From NCBI GenBank assembly GCA_041574955.1, contig JBFGNS010000175.1:1-8266 (forward strand): a stretch of DNA of 8,266 nt, in the 5' to 3' direction. The notes under the pieces are model-generated. The model ran no database searches and was not told the DNA's origin. It saw nothing but the letters and a program-made list of their open reading frames with translations. Below are positions 1-5,791 of the stretch, piece after piece. The stretch is from CALZJC01 sp041574955 (GTDB lineage Bacteria; Acidobacteriota; Thermoanaerobaculia; Multivoradales; JAHEKO01). The stretch's first letter is position 1. Every line of letters begins with the position of its first letter. Position numbers and translations under genes: made by a program.

Positions 1-1533
1 CAGGTGGTCGCCGCTCACCCGCATGACGCCGTACTCGAGGCTCAGCACCTCCTGCTCGAGCCGCACGTTGGCCGAGATCTGCGGCCCGAAGCGCGGGATG
101 CCCCCGACGTCGATGTTGCCGAGCGTCGGCCGCCCCGGCACGAACGGCGCCAGCGGCGTCTCGGTGTTGGCCGCCACGTCCTGCCCGATGCTCGTGTCGC
201 TCAGCCCCAGCCGCGCGGTGTGCAGCGTGCGCGCCGAGGTGGCGTCGCTGAAACCGGCGGTCAGGAACTGGTTGCGCGACAGGAACGAGCGCGGGAACTG
301 CGGGAAGTCGGTCGGCAGGAGCTGGTCGGCGTCGTCCAGCGTGTAGCGCGCGAACAGCTCGCGGCCCGGTGACGGCGTGAAGTCGAGCCGCGCCTGGAAG
401 AACTCCTGGCGCAGCTTCTGCTCGAACGGGAAGCGGAACTCGGCCAGGCCGCCGCCGATCGAGGGACCGTTCTGCCGCGGGTAGGCGTCGAGGTAGGGGC
501 GCACCGCCGGATCGACTCCGACGTCGATCAGCCGGCTCGGGTCGGCCGGGTCGGGCAGCAGCCCCAGCCGGGCGTTGTCGTCGGGCACGAAGGTCGGGAT
601 GGTGCGGCCCAGGTCCTCGCGCAGCAGCTCGACCCCGACAAAGAAGTGCAGCCGGTCGCGCTGGATCGGCCCGCCGAGGGTGGCACCGAACTGGTTGCGC
701 TCGAACTCCGGCTTCTCGTCGACATCGAAGTAGTTGCGCGCGTCCAGCCGGTCGTTGCGGTGGAACTCGAACACCGAGCCCTTGAACCGGTTGGTGCCGC
801 TCTTCGACAGGATCGTGACCTGGCCGCCCTTGTTGCGGCCGTACTGGGCGCCGTAGGCGTTGGTCTCGACCCGGAACTCGCGGATCGTCTCGGTGCCGAG
901 GGCGGTGCCGGCGGCGCTGCCGGCCGGCCCGTTGGTCAGGTCGTTGAGCAGCGTCCCGTCCAGCAGGTAGACGTTGCCGCGCGGGTCCTGGCCGTTGACG
1001 CTGATCCCCGGGCCGTGCGCCACCACCGAGCCGCCGTCGCGCTCCAGGTACTGCTGCACGTTGGGCTGGAGCAGCGCCAGGTCGGTGTAGTTGCGGCCGT
1101 TGAGCGGCAGGTCCTCGACCACCTGCGAGCTGACCAGGAAGCTCAAGTCGCCCGACTGGACGTTGACCGGCGGTGGCGCGTCGGCCACCGTCACGGTGTC
1201 CTCGAACGCCCCCAGCTCCAGCTCGAGCACCAGCGACACCACGTCGCCCACCGCCAGCTCGATCCCCCGCCGCACCAGGGTGCGGAAGCCCTCGATCTCG
1301 GCGCGCACCTCGTAGGCGCCGACCGGCAGCGCCGGCAGCGCGAAGGCGCCGTCACCGGCTGTCACCACCGAGCGCTGTACGCCGGTCTCGACCTGCTGGG
1401 CGGTCACCCTCACCCCGGGCAGGCCGCCGCCCGCCTCGTCCACCACGCGACCGCGCAGGGTGCCGGTGGTCTGGGCCCACAGCCCCGCGGCGCCGGCCAC
1501 GGCGAGCGTTGCCAGCACCACCGCTCTGGTCAC
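1..1533 (-). CDS. TonB-dependent outer-membrane receptor, carboxypeptidase-regulatory-like N-terminus (partial, N-terminal 511 codons)
   Basis: Outer-membrane beta-barrel transporter that would import a substrate using TonB energy; the substrate cannot be read from the sequence. The ORF is open to the left edge, so the C-terminal barrel is missing. Counting from the GTG at 1533-1531, residues 1-20 form a signal peptide (short basic start, hydrophobic AVVLATLAVAGAAGL, then WAQ). Residues about 24-105 form a carboxypeptidase-regulatory-like beta-sandwich (GTLRGRVVDEAGGGLPGV, then GAFALPALPVGAYEV). A plug follows from about 122 to 250, with LPLNGRN at 142-148, YLLDG at 189-193 and a NAYGAQYGRNKGG segment. 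Barrel strands then begin (GGPI at 287-290). This is the Oar/CarboxypepD_reg type common in Acidobacteriota. I chose the GTG because GAGGGG (1541-1546) lies 7 nt upstream and it gives a clean signal peptide. ATG codons at 1557 and 1563 are in frame but have no Shine-Dalgarno sequence. Family is sure, start moderately so. Confidence 0.93.
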   Translation of the reverse strand, partial: MTRAVVLATLAVAGAAGLWAQTTGTLRGRVVDEAGGGLPGVRVTAQQVETGVQRSVVTAGDGAFALPALPVGAYEVRAEIEGFRTLVRRGIELAVGDVVSLVLELELGAFEDTVTVADAPPPVNVQSGDLSFLVSSQVVEDLPLNGRNYTDLALLQPNVQQYLERDGGSVVAHGPGISVNGQDPRGNVYLLDGTLLNDLTNGPAGSAAGTALGTETIREFRVETNAYGAQYGRNKGGQVTILSKSGTNRFKGSVFEFHRNDRLDARNYFDVDEKPEFERNQFGATLGGPIQRDRLHFFVGVELLREDLGRTIPTFVPDDNARLGLLPDPADPSRLIDVGVDPAVRPYLDAYPRQNGPSIGGGLAEFRFPFEQKLRQEFFQARLDFTPSPGRELFARYTLDDADQLLPTDFPQFPRSFLSRNQFLTAGFSDATSARTLHTARLGLSDTSIGQDVAANTETPLAPFVPGRPTLGNIDVGGIPRFGPQISANVRLEQEVLSLEYGVMRVSGDHL

Positions 1534-1540
1534 GATCCTA

Positions 1541-1546
1541 CCCCTC
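1541..1546 (-). promoter_or_regulatory. Ribosome binding site deciding the receptor start
   Basis: On the minus strand GAGGGG is followed by a 7-nt spacer and the GTG at 1533-1531. The upstream in-frame ATG codons (1557-1555 and 1563-1561) lack any purine-rich stretch at a suitable distance, which favours the GTG as the true start. Confidence 0.5.
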
Positions 1547-1576
1547 GGTGTCGACATGGGCATCACGGCCGGACAC

Positions 1577-1708
1577 TACCGCTTACGGTACCGGGCACGC
1601 TACGGTTCCCGCCCGGGGGGGTAGCCGGGCGGCAAACGGCCCTTCGGGGCGAGGATCGAGGAGCGGCGGCGGTGGCCGCCGCGGCCGACCCGCTGGCCAG
1701 ACGGGTCG
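1577..1708 (-). repeat. Cluster of five short perfect inverted repeats upstream of the receptor gene
   Basis: The 132-nt stretch between the small ORF and the receptor start contains five consecutive perfect stem-loops. They are: 1577-1590 (TACCG, loop CTTA, CGGTA); 1609-1632 (8-bp stem CCGCCCGG/CCGGGCGG, 8-nt loop); 1639-1650 (GCCC, loop TTCG on the plus strand, GGGC); 1663-1682 (8-bp stem GCGGCGGC/GCCGCCGC, loop GGTG); and 1686-1708 (7-bp stem CGACCCG/CGGGTCG around the palindrome CTGGCCAG). None is followed by a clear T-run on the minus strand. They could form a structured leader of the receptor mRNA, a terminator or attenuator region after the small ORF, or simply reflect the high GC content. 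The repeats are seen directly; any function is inferred. Confidence 0.5.
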
Positions 1709-1731
1709 AGCCGAGGCAACCGGGAGCGCGG

Positions 1732-1788
1732 CTAGTCGACGATGCCGCTGTAGGACTGGCCCGCCTTGAGCGCTGTCTGGAGCTTCAC
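1732..1788 (-). CDS. 18-residue peptide ORF with a perfect Shine-Dalgarno sequence
   Basis: A GTG-initiated ORF of 18 codons ending in TAG encodes MKLQTALKAGQSYSGIVD. I do not recognise it with certainty. Translation is supported by AAGGAGGTGA at 1802-1793, a 10-nt perfect match to the 16S anti-Shine-Dalgarno sequence, with a 7-nt spacer from the GGAGG core to the GTG. The peptide has no hydrophobic segment, no Cys, two Lys in its N-terminal half and a C-terminal half of small and polar residues. It lies 199 nt upstream of the receptor start on the same strand and is divergent from the hydrolase gene. The K-x-x-T-x-x-K-A-G pattern recalls short uncharacterised peptides I remember from several phyla, some suspected to be RiPP precursors; I cannot verify this here. 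No modification enzyme is encoded in the window. A leader peptide controlling the receptor is an alternative. Confidence 0.5.
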   Translation of the reverse strand: MKLQTALKAGQSYSGIVD

Positions 1789-1792
1789 GGTC

Positions 1793-1802
1793 TCACCTCC
1801 TT
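1793..1802 (-). promoter_or_regulatory. Perfect extended Shine-Dalgarno sequence of the small ORF
   Basis: The minus-strand sequence AAGGAGGTGA is fully complementary to the conserved 3' end of bacterial 16S rRNA (UCACCUCCUU). The GGAGG core is 7 nt from the GTG at 1788-1786. It is the strongest ribosome binding site I found in the window. Translation from it yields the 18-codon ORF, since the GTG embedded in the element itself reads straight into a stop (GTG AGA CCG TGA). Confidence 0.7.
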
Positions 1803-1906
1803 CGTGTCTCGAGCTCGGCTCGGCGCTCTCTCTGCTGCCCCTACTCTTCAACGCGGGAATCCGCCCGGGAGGGGCTCACCCCGAGGAGCTGGAGTACTCT
1901 CGGGCG

Positions 1907-2809
1907 ATGACCGGTGAGGGCGGCAGACTGCTCGACGCCTGGCGCTCCCGCGGCCGCGAGGTCGAGATCTTCGGCCACAGGGTCTTCTGCGTCGATACCG
2001 GCGAACCGCCCGGGCCGGCCGCCACTCCGCTCCTCCTGCTCCACGGCTTCCCCTCCTCGAGCCTCGACTTCCACCGCGTGATCGAACGGCTGGCGGCCCG
2101 GCGGCGGGTGGTCGTCCACGACCACCTCGGCTTCGGCCTCTCCGACAAGCCCGCGGCCTTCTCCTACTCGCTCCTCGAACAGGCCGAGGTGGCGGCCGAG
2201 CTGTGGCGCGGGCTCGGGATCGAGCGCGGCCACCTGGCGGCCCACGACTACGGCACCAGCGTCGCCACCGAGCTCGTGGCCCGGCGTGAGCGCGGCCTGC
2301 TGGCAACCGGGCTCGCCAGCCTGACGCTGTCGAACGGCTCGGTCCTGATCGAGCTCGCCGGGCTGCGCCTCTCCCAGCGGCTCGCCCGCTCGCCGCTCGT
2401 CGGCCCGGCCTTCGGTCGGCTGGTCTTCCGGGCCTACTTCAAGCGCGTCGTGCGACGGCTGTGGGGCGATCCGGCGCGCGCCGCCGAGGAGGACCTCGAC
2501 GCCATGTGGGACGGCATCCTCTACCGCGATGGCCGCCTGCGGATGCACCAGATCTCGCGCTACCTCGACGAGCGGGTGCGGTTCCGGGAACGGTGGGTGG
2601 GAGCTTTGGGCCGTCTCGAGCTGCCGACCCTGCTGCTGTGGGGCCGGCGGGACCCGGTGGCGGTGCCGGCCATCGCCGAGGGGCTGGCCGCGCGGATCGC
2701 CGCCGCCAGGCTCCACTGGCTCGACGAAGTGGGGCACTACCCCATGCTCGAGGCGCCGGACGCCTGGGCCGAGGCGCTCGAGCGGTTCCTCGAACAGGCG
2801 CCCGGGTAG
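1907..2809 (+). CDS. Alpha/beta-hydrolase, haloalkane dehalogenase / MEST-like
   Basis: A soluble 300-residue alpha/beta-hydrolase with no signal peptide. LLLLHGFPSSSLDF (HG at 46-47) forms the oxyanion loop. AHDYGTSVA places an Asp nucleophile at residue 114, where esterases have Ser. The likely acid is D249 in WGRRDPVAVP and the base is H277 in EVGHYPMLEAPD. An Asp nucleophile fits the haloalkane dehalogenase/epoxide hydrolase branch. The HDYG motif and the cap stretch MWDGILYRDG followed by RFRERWVGAL (RWVGAL at 229-234) resemble what I recall of vertebrate MEST/PEG1. The substrate is unknown, so epoxide, halide or ester hydrolysis all remain possible. The frame is open upstream to a TTG at 1766, but that would overlap the divergent small ORF. 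The ATG at 1907 gives the usual family length, with a weak GGAG 12 nt upstream. The nearest plus-strand gene downstream starts about 300 bp later, so it is probably monocistronic. Confidence 0.88.
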   Translation: MTGEGGRLLDAWRSRGREVEIFGHRVFCVDTGEPPGPAATPLLLLHGFPSSSLDFHRVIERLAARRRVVVHDHLGFGLSDKPAAFSYSLLEQAEVAAELWRGLGIERGHLAAHDYGTSVATELVARRERGLLATGLASLTLSNGSVLIELAGLRLSQRLARSPLVGPAFGRLVFRAYFKRVVRRLWGDPARAAEEDLDAMWDGILYRDGRLRMHQISRYLDERVRFRERWVGALGRLELPTLLLWGRRDPVAVPAIAEGLAARIAAARLHWLDEVGHYPMLEAPDAWAEALERFLEQAPG

Positions 2810-3113
2810 AGGGGCGGCGTCCCCGGCACCGCAATCCCGCACCGCAAATCCTGTCACCCGGCACCGGAGTTTTGTCCGCTGCCGCCGCGCTTTCGGCCTG
2901 GCCGGCGGCCCGGGGGAGCCGGCGCGCCGAACCGCTCCCAGGCGCTTACTCCCTGCAGTGGCGGAACTTACGTAGACGCGGGCGCATGAGCCCAGTCGGC
3001 GCCGACCGGATGGCATGTTGCTTGCTCCAAACGACCCCGAGATCCAGAGCGCGCACCGCTTCTTGCGCCGCGCCGAGAGCGACACCCCGGAGAGGGACGA
3101 GCGCCGAGACTCC
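2810..3113. other. Intergenic region between hydrolase and PilZ genes
   Basis: This 304-nt stretch has no convincing gene. It contains an imperfect tandem repeat just after the hydrolase stop (2826-2851). It also has a 7-bp inverted repeat GCCGCCG/CGGCGGC at 2881-2887 and 2903-2909 with a 15-nt loop, which could contribute to termination but has no T-run. The PilZ frame stays open upstream to an ATG at 3015, so the right part of the gap could be coding if that start is used. GGAGAGGG at 3089-3096 is 17 nt from the ATG at 3114, too far for a normal Shine-Dalgarno. I see no convincing promoter. Confidence 0.5.
2826..2851 (+). repeat. Imperfect tandem repeat of about 13 nt
   Basis: GCACCGCAATCC (2826-2837) is followed after one base by GCACCGCAAATCC (2839-2851), which differs by one inserted A. 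A partial third GGCACCGG occurs near 2860. The repeat lies 17 nt after the hydrolase stop. It may be a chance low-complexity duplication; no function is evident. Confidence 0.4.
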
Positions 3114-3575
3114 ATGGCCGTACCGCAGCAGACCCCCCAGAAGCCCGCCCGCAGGCACAAGCGGTTCAACACCCGCACCCTGCAGGTCGACAACCCGGTC
3201 GCGGGCCAGGTGCTCAACGTCTGCCGCGACGGCTTCGCCCTCGAGTCTCCGGAGCGGCTGACGGTCGGCACCAAGTACGCCTTCACCATCCGCCGCGGCT
3301 CGAAGCAGCTCAGGATCTCCGGGCGGGTGCAGTGGTGCCGCTTTCTCGGCACCGGCAAGGACGACGAGGGCAACGAGCGGTCCGTCTACCAGGCGGGCAT
3401 CGCCCTCGCCGACTCGGTCGGCAGCAAGGCCTGGCAGGCCGCCGTGCGCCGGATGACCGAGCAGCCGACCTACGTCATCTGGCACCGCTCGCGCGGCAGC
3501 AAGGGCTCGCTGCCGGCCGTCACCGACGAAACCGAGCTGGTGGTCCGGCTGCGCTCCGAAGCCCGCCCGGGCTGA
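3114..3575 (+). CDS. PilZ domain protein, probable c-di-GMP receptor
   Basis: A 153-residue cytoplasmic protein made almost entirely of one PilZ domain, a fold that usually binds cyclic di-GMP and relays it to motility, secretion or polysaccharide machinery. The first binding motif RxxxR is RRHKR at residues 13-17. The second, canonically D/NxSxxG, is NVCRDG at 35-40, with Cys in place of Ser. Beta-strand stretches follow (GTKYAFTIRRG, LRISGRVQWCRFLG, YQAGIALAD), matching the PilZ barrel and its usual xGxxF/xGIxF-like end. The C-terminal 40 residues (RRMTEQPTYVIWH onward) are a short tail with no recognised domain. The frame is open upstream to an ATG at 3015, which would add 33 charged residues. 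I prefer the ATG at 3114 because it starts shortly before RxxxR, but no good Shine-Dalgarno sequence supports either start. The effector partner cannot be inferred from neighbours. Confidence 0.82.
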   Translation: MAVPQQTPQKPARRHKRFNTRTLQVDNPVAGQVLNVCRDGFALESPERLTVGTKYAFTIRRGSKQLRISGRVQWCRFLGTGKDDEGNERSVYQAGIALADSVGSKAWQAAVRRMTEQPTYVIWHRSRGSKGSLPAVTDETELVVRLRSEARPG

Positions 3576-3611
3576 GCCGGCCGCGCGGGCGGCTTCGGCC
3601 GTGCTGCCGCT

Positions 3612-3631
3612 GGCCGGACATCCGTCCGGCC
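3612..3631 (+). terminator. Perfect 8-bp hairpin after the PilZ gene (possible terminator)
   Basis: GGCCGGAC and GTCCGGCC form an uninterrupted 8-bp stem around the 4-nt loop ATCC, starting 37 nt after the PilZ stop. The sequence after it is C/G-rich rather than T-rich, so it is not a classical intrinsic terminator. It may act as an mRNA 3'-end stabiliser or a pausing hairpin. Confidence 0.45.
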
Positions 3632-3661
3632 CCCGGCGGGCGGGATCGGGACCGCCCTCCG

Positions 3662-3680
3662 CCCGTGCGCTTCGCGCGGG
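3662..3680 (+). repeat. Second hairpin in the PilZ-DUF2235 gap
   Basis: CCCGTGCG and CGCGCGGG pair over 8 bp with one G-U wobble in the plus-strand transcript and leave a 3-nt loop (CTT). It lies 31 nt downstream of the previous hairpin and is followed by TTG, not a T-run. Together the two hairpins suggest that the PilZ transcript ends before the DUF2235 gene, but the evidence is structural only. Confidence 0.35.
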
Positions 3681-3772
3681 TTGTCGGCCCGTGCCCCTCG
3701 CTCCCGTGGGCGGCGATACGAGCGTCCGGCCACCTGCCCTTCGAAGACACACGAGCCACTCGGCCTCGAGCA

Positions 3773-3816
3773 GCGCGAACGAAACTTCCGACTTTTCGCG
3801 CCTTCGCAAGTAATTC
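3773..3816 (+). promoter_or_regulatory. AT-rich pocket with a 7-bp inverted repeat upstream of the DUF2235 gene (possible promoter/operator)
   Basis: GCGCGAA (3773-3779) and TTCGCGC (3795-3801) form a perfect inverted repeat with a 15-nt spacer. They sit in the least GC-rich part of the intergenic region (about 3778-3828). TAATTC at 3811-3816 resembles a -10 element, but no good -35 hexamer stands 16-18 nt upstream. The position, 76-119 nt before the DUF2235 start, suits a promoter with an operator. The inverted repeat is seen directly; its role is inferred. Confidence 0.3.
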
Positions 3817-3878
3817 AAACAGTAACGCCCAGGCGCCGCAGCAGCCGAAGCGGTGAGGAAGGTGGCGCCCAGCGACGC

Positions 3879-3886
3879 GAGGAGGG
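3879..3886 (+). promoter_or_regulatory. Strong Shine-Dalgarno deciding the DUF2235 start
   Basis: GAGGAGGG lies 5 nt before the ATG at 3892. This selects that ATG over the in-frame GTG at 3853, which would add 13 non-conserved residues ahead of the family's N-terminal strand. Confidence 0.75.
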
Positions 3887-3891
3887 CGACC

Positions 3892-5754
3892 ATGGGCAAG
3901 AACATCGTCATTTTCTCGGACGGCACCGGACAGGAAGGCGGCGTTGGCAGGAACAGCAACGTCTACAACCTGTTCAACATGATCGAAGACCGCACCGATC
4001 ACCAGGTTTCGTTCTACGACCGGGGCATCGGCACCGGCTGGCGCAAGATCAGCGCGGCCTCCGGAGCCGGCATCAGCCGCAACGTCGAGGAGGCCTACCA
4101 GTTCCTGTCGGAGACCTTCGCGGCCGGCGACCAGCTCTACCTGTTCGGCTTCAGCCGGGGCGCCGCCACGGTGCGGACGCTGTCCGCCTTTCTCCACCTG
4201 TTCGGCATCCTGCCGCGCTCGCGGCCCGAGCTGTTCCGCCGCGCGTGGAAGATCTACAAGCTGGGACGCGGTGAGAAACGGCAACGGCTCGCCGAGGATT
4301 TCGTCCTCCGCAACCACACGATGTGGACCAGCGTGAGGTTCCTCGGCGTTTGGGACACGGTGGCGGCGCTCGGTCTGCCGTTCAAGCCGGCGGCGACCGT
4401 GCTCGACTGGATTCCGTTCTTCCGCCACAGGTTCCACGATCTGCGCCTGGCGGACAGCGTCGACTACGGGCGCCACGCGCTGGCGATCGACGACGAGCGG
4501 CGCACCTTCCACCCGCAGCTGTGGGACGAGCGGGGCACCCGGCAGAACGGCGCGGGGCGCCACGGGTCGGCCTTCTCCGTCGCCGACATCAGCGACGTGG
4601 TCGGAGTGGTCACCAAGCTGAGGGACGGGAAGCACCCGGTTTCCAGGCGCATTCTCCCCCGCCTGCCCGACGGGCCGCGCAAGCTGCTCGACCGCTACGA
4701 CGTCAGCGGCAAGCAGCGCCTGTCCGAGAAGAAGTACGAGGAGCTGCGGACCGCCCTGGTGGCGCTGTTCAACGGCGTGGTCGAGAGCGGCGCGACCGTG
4801 TGCGATCCGAGCTGTGAAGCCGAGCTCGATCAGCTCGACCTGCCACCGGCGGTCTGCTCCAGCCTTCAGCGGCTGGTGCGCAGCGCCGCGGGGAGCGACA
4901 CCCGCGTCGTCAACCGGCGCCTGCTCGAGATCGCCTACAGCCTGCGGCCGCGCGTCAAGCAGGTGTGGTTCTCCGGCGTCCACACCGACGTCGGCGGCGG
5001 CTACCCCGACAGCGGGCTGGCCCACATCCCGCTGCTGTGGATGGTCCACGAGGCCGTCGAGCTCGGTCTGAGGGTCTACCCGCGCCACACCGTCAACCTG
5101 TGTCCCGACCCCGACGGCCGGCTCCACGACTCGCGCGCCGGCATCGGCCGGTTCTATCGCCGCCGCGTGCGCTTCTGGAAGCCCGAAGAGCACCAGGGGC
5201 GCCCGCCGCTGGTCCACGAGAGCGTCGTCGAGCGCCGCGCCCAGCACAAGCTGTACGACCCGTGGATCCTCAAGGCCGAGCATGCCGTCGAGGAGTGGCC
5301 CGACCGCCTGCACCACAGCATCCAGTTCGACGAGGAGAGGATCTGGCGCGAGGATTTGTGGGGCTGGGGAGGCGGCTTCGAGGTCCCCTGGAGCGACATC
5401 GAGCGCATCACCTGCGACGAGGCCCGCGGCACCCTGCGGATCCACCGCGTGGAAGCCGCCGGCAACGACATCATCATCCGCGGCTCGCTGCCCCGGAACC
5501 TCCGGCCACTGGTCGAGAAGCTCGAGCGCCACCGCGAGCACCGGCGGTTGTCCGCCCGCGACAAGGAGCTGCGGCACCTGCACGGACGGCTCGACGAGAA
5601 GGTCGAGAAGCTCAAGAAGCACATCCGCGTCGATCAGGAGCGCACCTCGCGCCTGCGCGAGAAGGACCTCCAGCAGGACGAGGAGATCGGCCGCGAGCTG
5701 GCGGCGCTCAAGGCCAAGATCAGCGAGATCGAGAAAGAGCGCCGCGTGCACTGA
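3892..5754 (+). CDS. DUF2235 (Tle1-type) serine hydrolase with PH-like segment and C-terminal coiled coil
   Basis: A 620-residue protein of the DUF2235 family, alpha/beta-hydrolases related to the Tle1 phospholipase effectors of type VI secretion. It opens with KNIVIFSDGTGQE, the family's N-terminal strand and DGT motif (D10-T12). The nucleophile elbow is LFGFSRGAATVR, with S88 in GFSRG. FLGVWDTVAALG (D155) and WFSGVHTDVGGGYP (H364) supply the probable acid and base. An insert at about 240-330 includes a degenerate EF-hand-like turn (YDVSGKQRLSE). Beyond the catalytic part, residues about 477-545 alternate short strands (IQFDEERIW, VPWSDIERITC, TLRIHRV, DIIIRGSL) in a PH/GRAM-like way. Residues about 540-620 are a highly charged, probable coiled coil. 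There is no signal peptide or membrane segment, so it is cytoplasmic or exported by a dedicated system. No VgrG, Hcp or immunity gene is present. Family is certain; substrate and effector role are not. Confidence 0.92.
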   Translation: MGKNIVIFSDGTGQEGGVGRNSNVYNLFNMIEDRTDHQVSFYDRGIGTGWRKISAASGAGISRNVEEAYQFLSETFAAGDQLYLFGFSRGAATVRTLSAFLHLFGILPRSRPELFRRAWKIYKLGRGEKRQRLAEDFVLRNHTMWTSVRFLGVWDTVAALGLPFKPAATVLDWIPFFRHRFHDLRLADSVDYGRHALAIDDERRTFHPQLWDERGTRQNGAGRHGSAFSVADISDVVGVVTKLRDGKHPVSRRILPRLPDGPRKLLDRYDVSGKQRLSEKKYEELRTALVALFNGVVESGATVCDPSCEAELDQLDLPPAVCSSLQRLVRSAAGSDTRVVNRRLLEIAYSLRPRVKQVWFSGVHTDVGGGYPDSGLAHIPLLWMVHEAVELGLRVYPRHTVNLCPDPDGRLHDSRAGIGRFYRRRVRFWKPEEHQGRPPLVHESVVERRAQHKLYDPWILKAEHAVEEWPDRLHHSIQFDEERIWREDLWGWGGGFEVPWSDIERITCDEARGTLRIHRVEAAGNDIIIRGSLPRNLRPLVEKLERHREHRRLSARDKELRHLHGRLDEKVEKLKKHIRVDQERTSRLREKDLQQDEEIGRELAALKAKISEIEKERRVH

Positions 5755-5791
5755 GTCCCGAGCTGGGAGGAGGCTCGCCGCTCGACAGCCG

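Noticed and set aside
1639..1650. GCCC-TTCG-GGGC as an intrinsic terminator
   Set aside because: The stem is only 4 bp, the stable UUCG loop is on the plus strand where no upstream gene ends, and no T-run follows.
1835..1846. The 12-mer CTGCCCCTACTC also occurs at 8251-8262, both upstream of minus-strand genes
   Set aside because: A shared 12-mer is expected by chance a few times in 8 kb of GC-rich sequence, and the flanks do not align, so I do not call it a regulatory motif.
1766..1906. 47-residue N-terminal extension of the hydrolase from a TTG
   Set aside because: No Shine-Dalgarno, not part of the hydrolase fold, and it overlaps the divergent small ORF and its ribosome binding site.
646..1917. 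423-codon plus-strand open frame
   Set aside because: Antisense to the receptor and small ORF. The receptor frame shows a signal peptide, plug and barrel motifs, whereas this one shows none.
1841..3373. 510-codon minus-strand open frame
   Set aside because: Antisense to both the hydrolase and PilZ genes, with low-complexity composition and no motif or ribosome binding site.
3892..5754. Type VI secretion effector locus
   Set aside because: DUF2235 alone is not sufficient. No VgrG, Hcp, PAAR or adaptor gene and no small lipoprotein immunity gene is adjacent.
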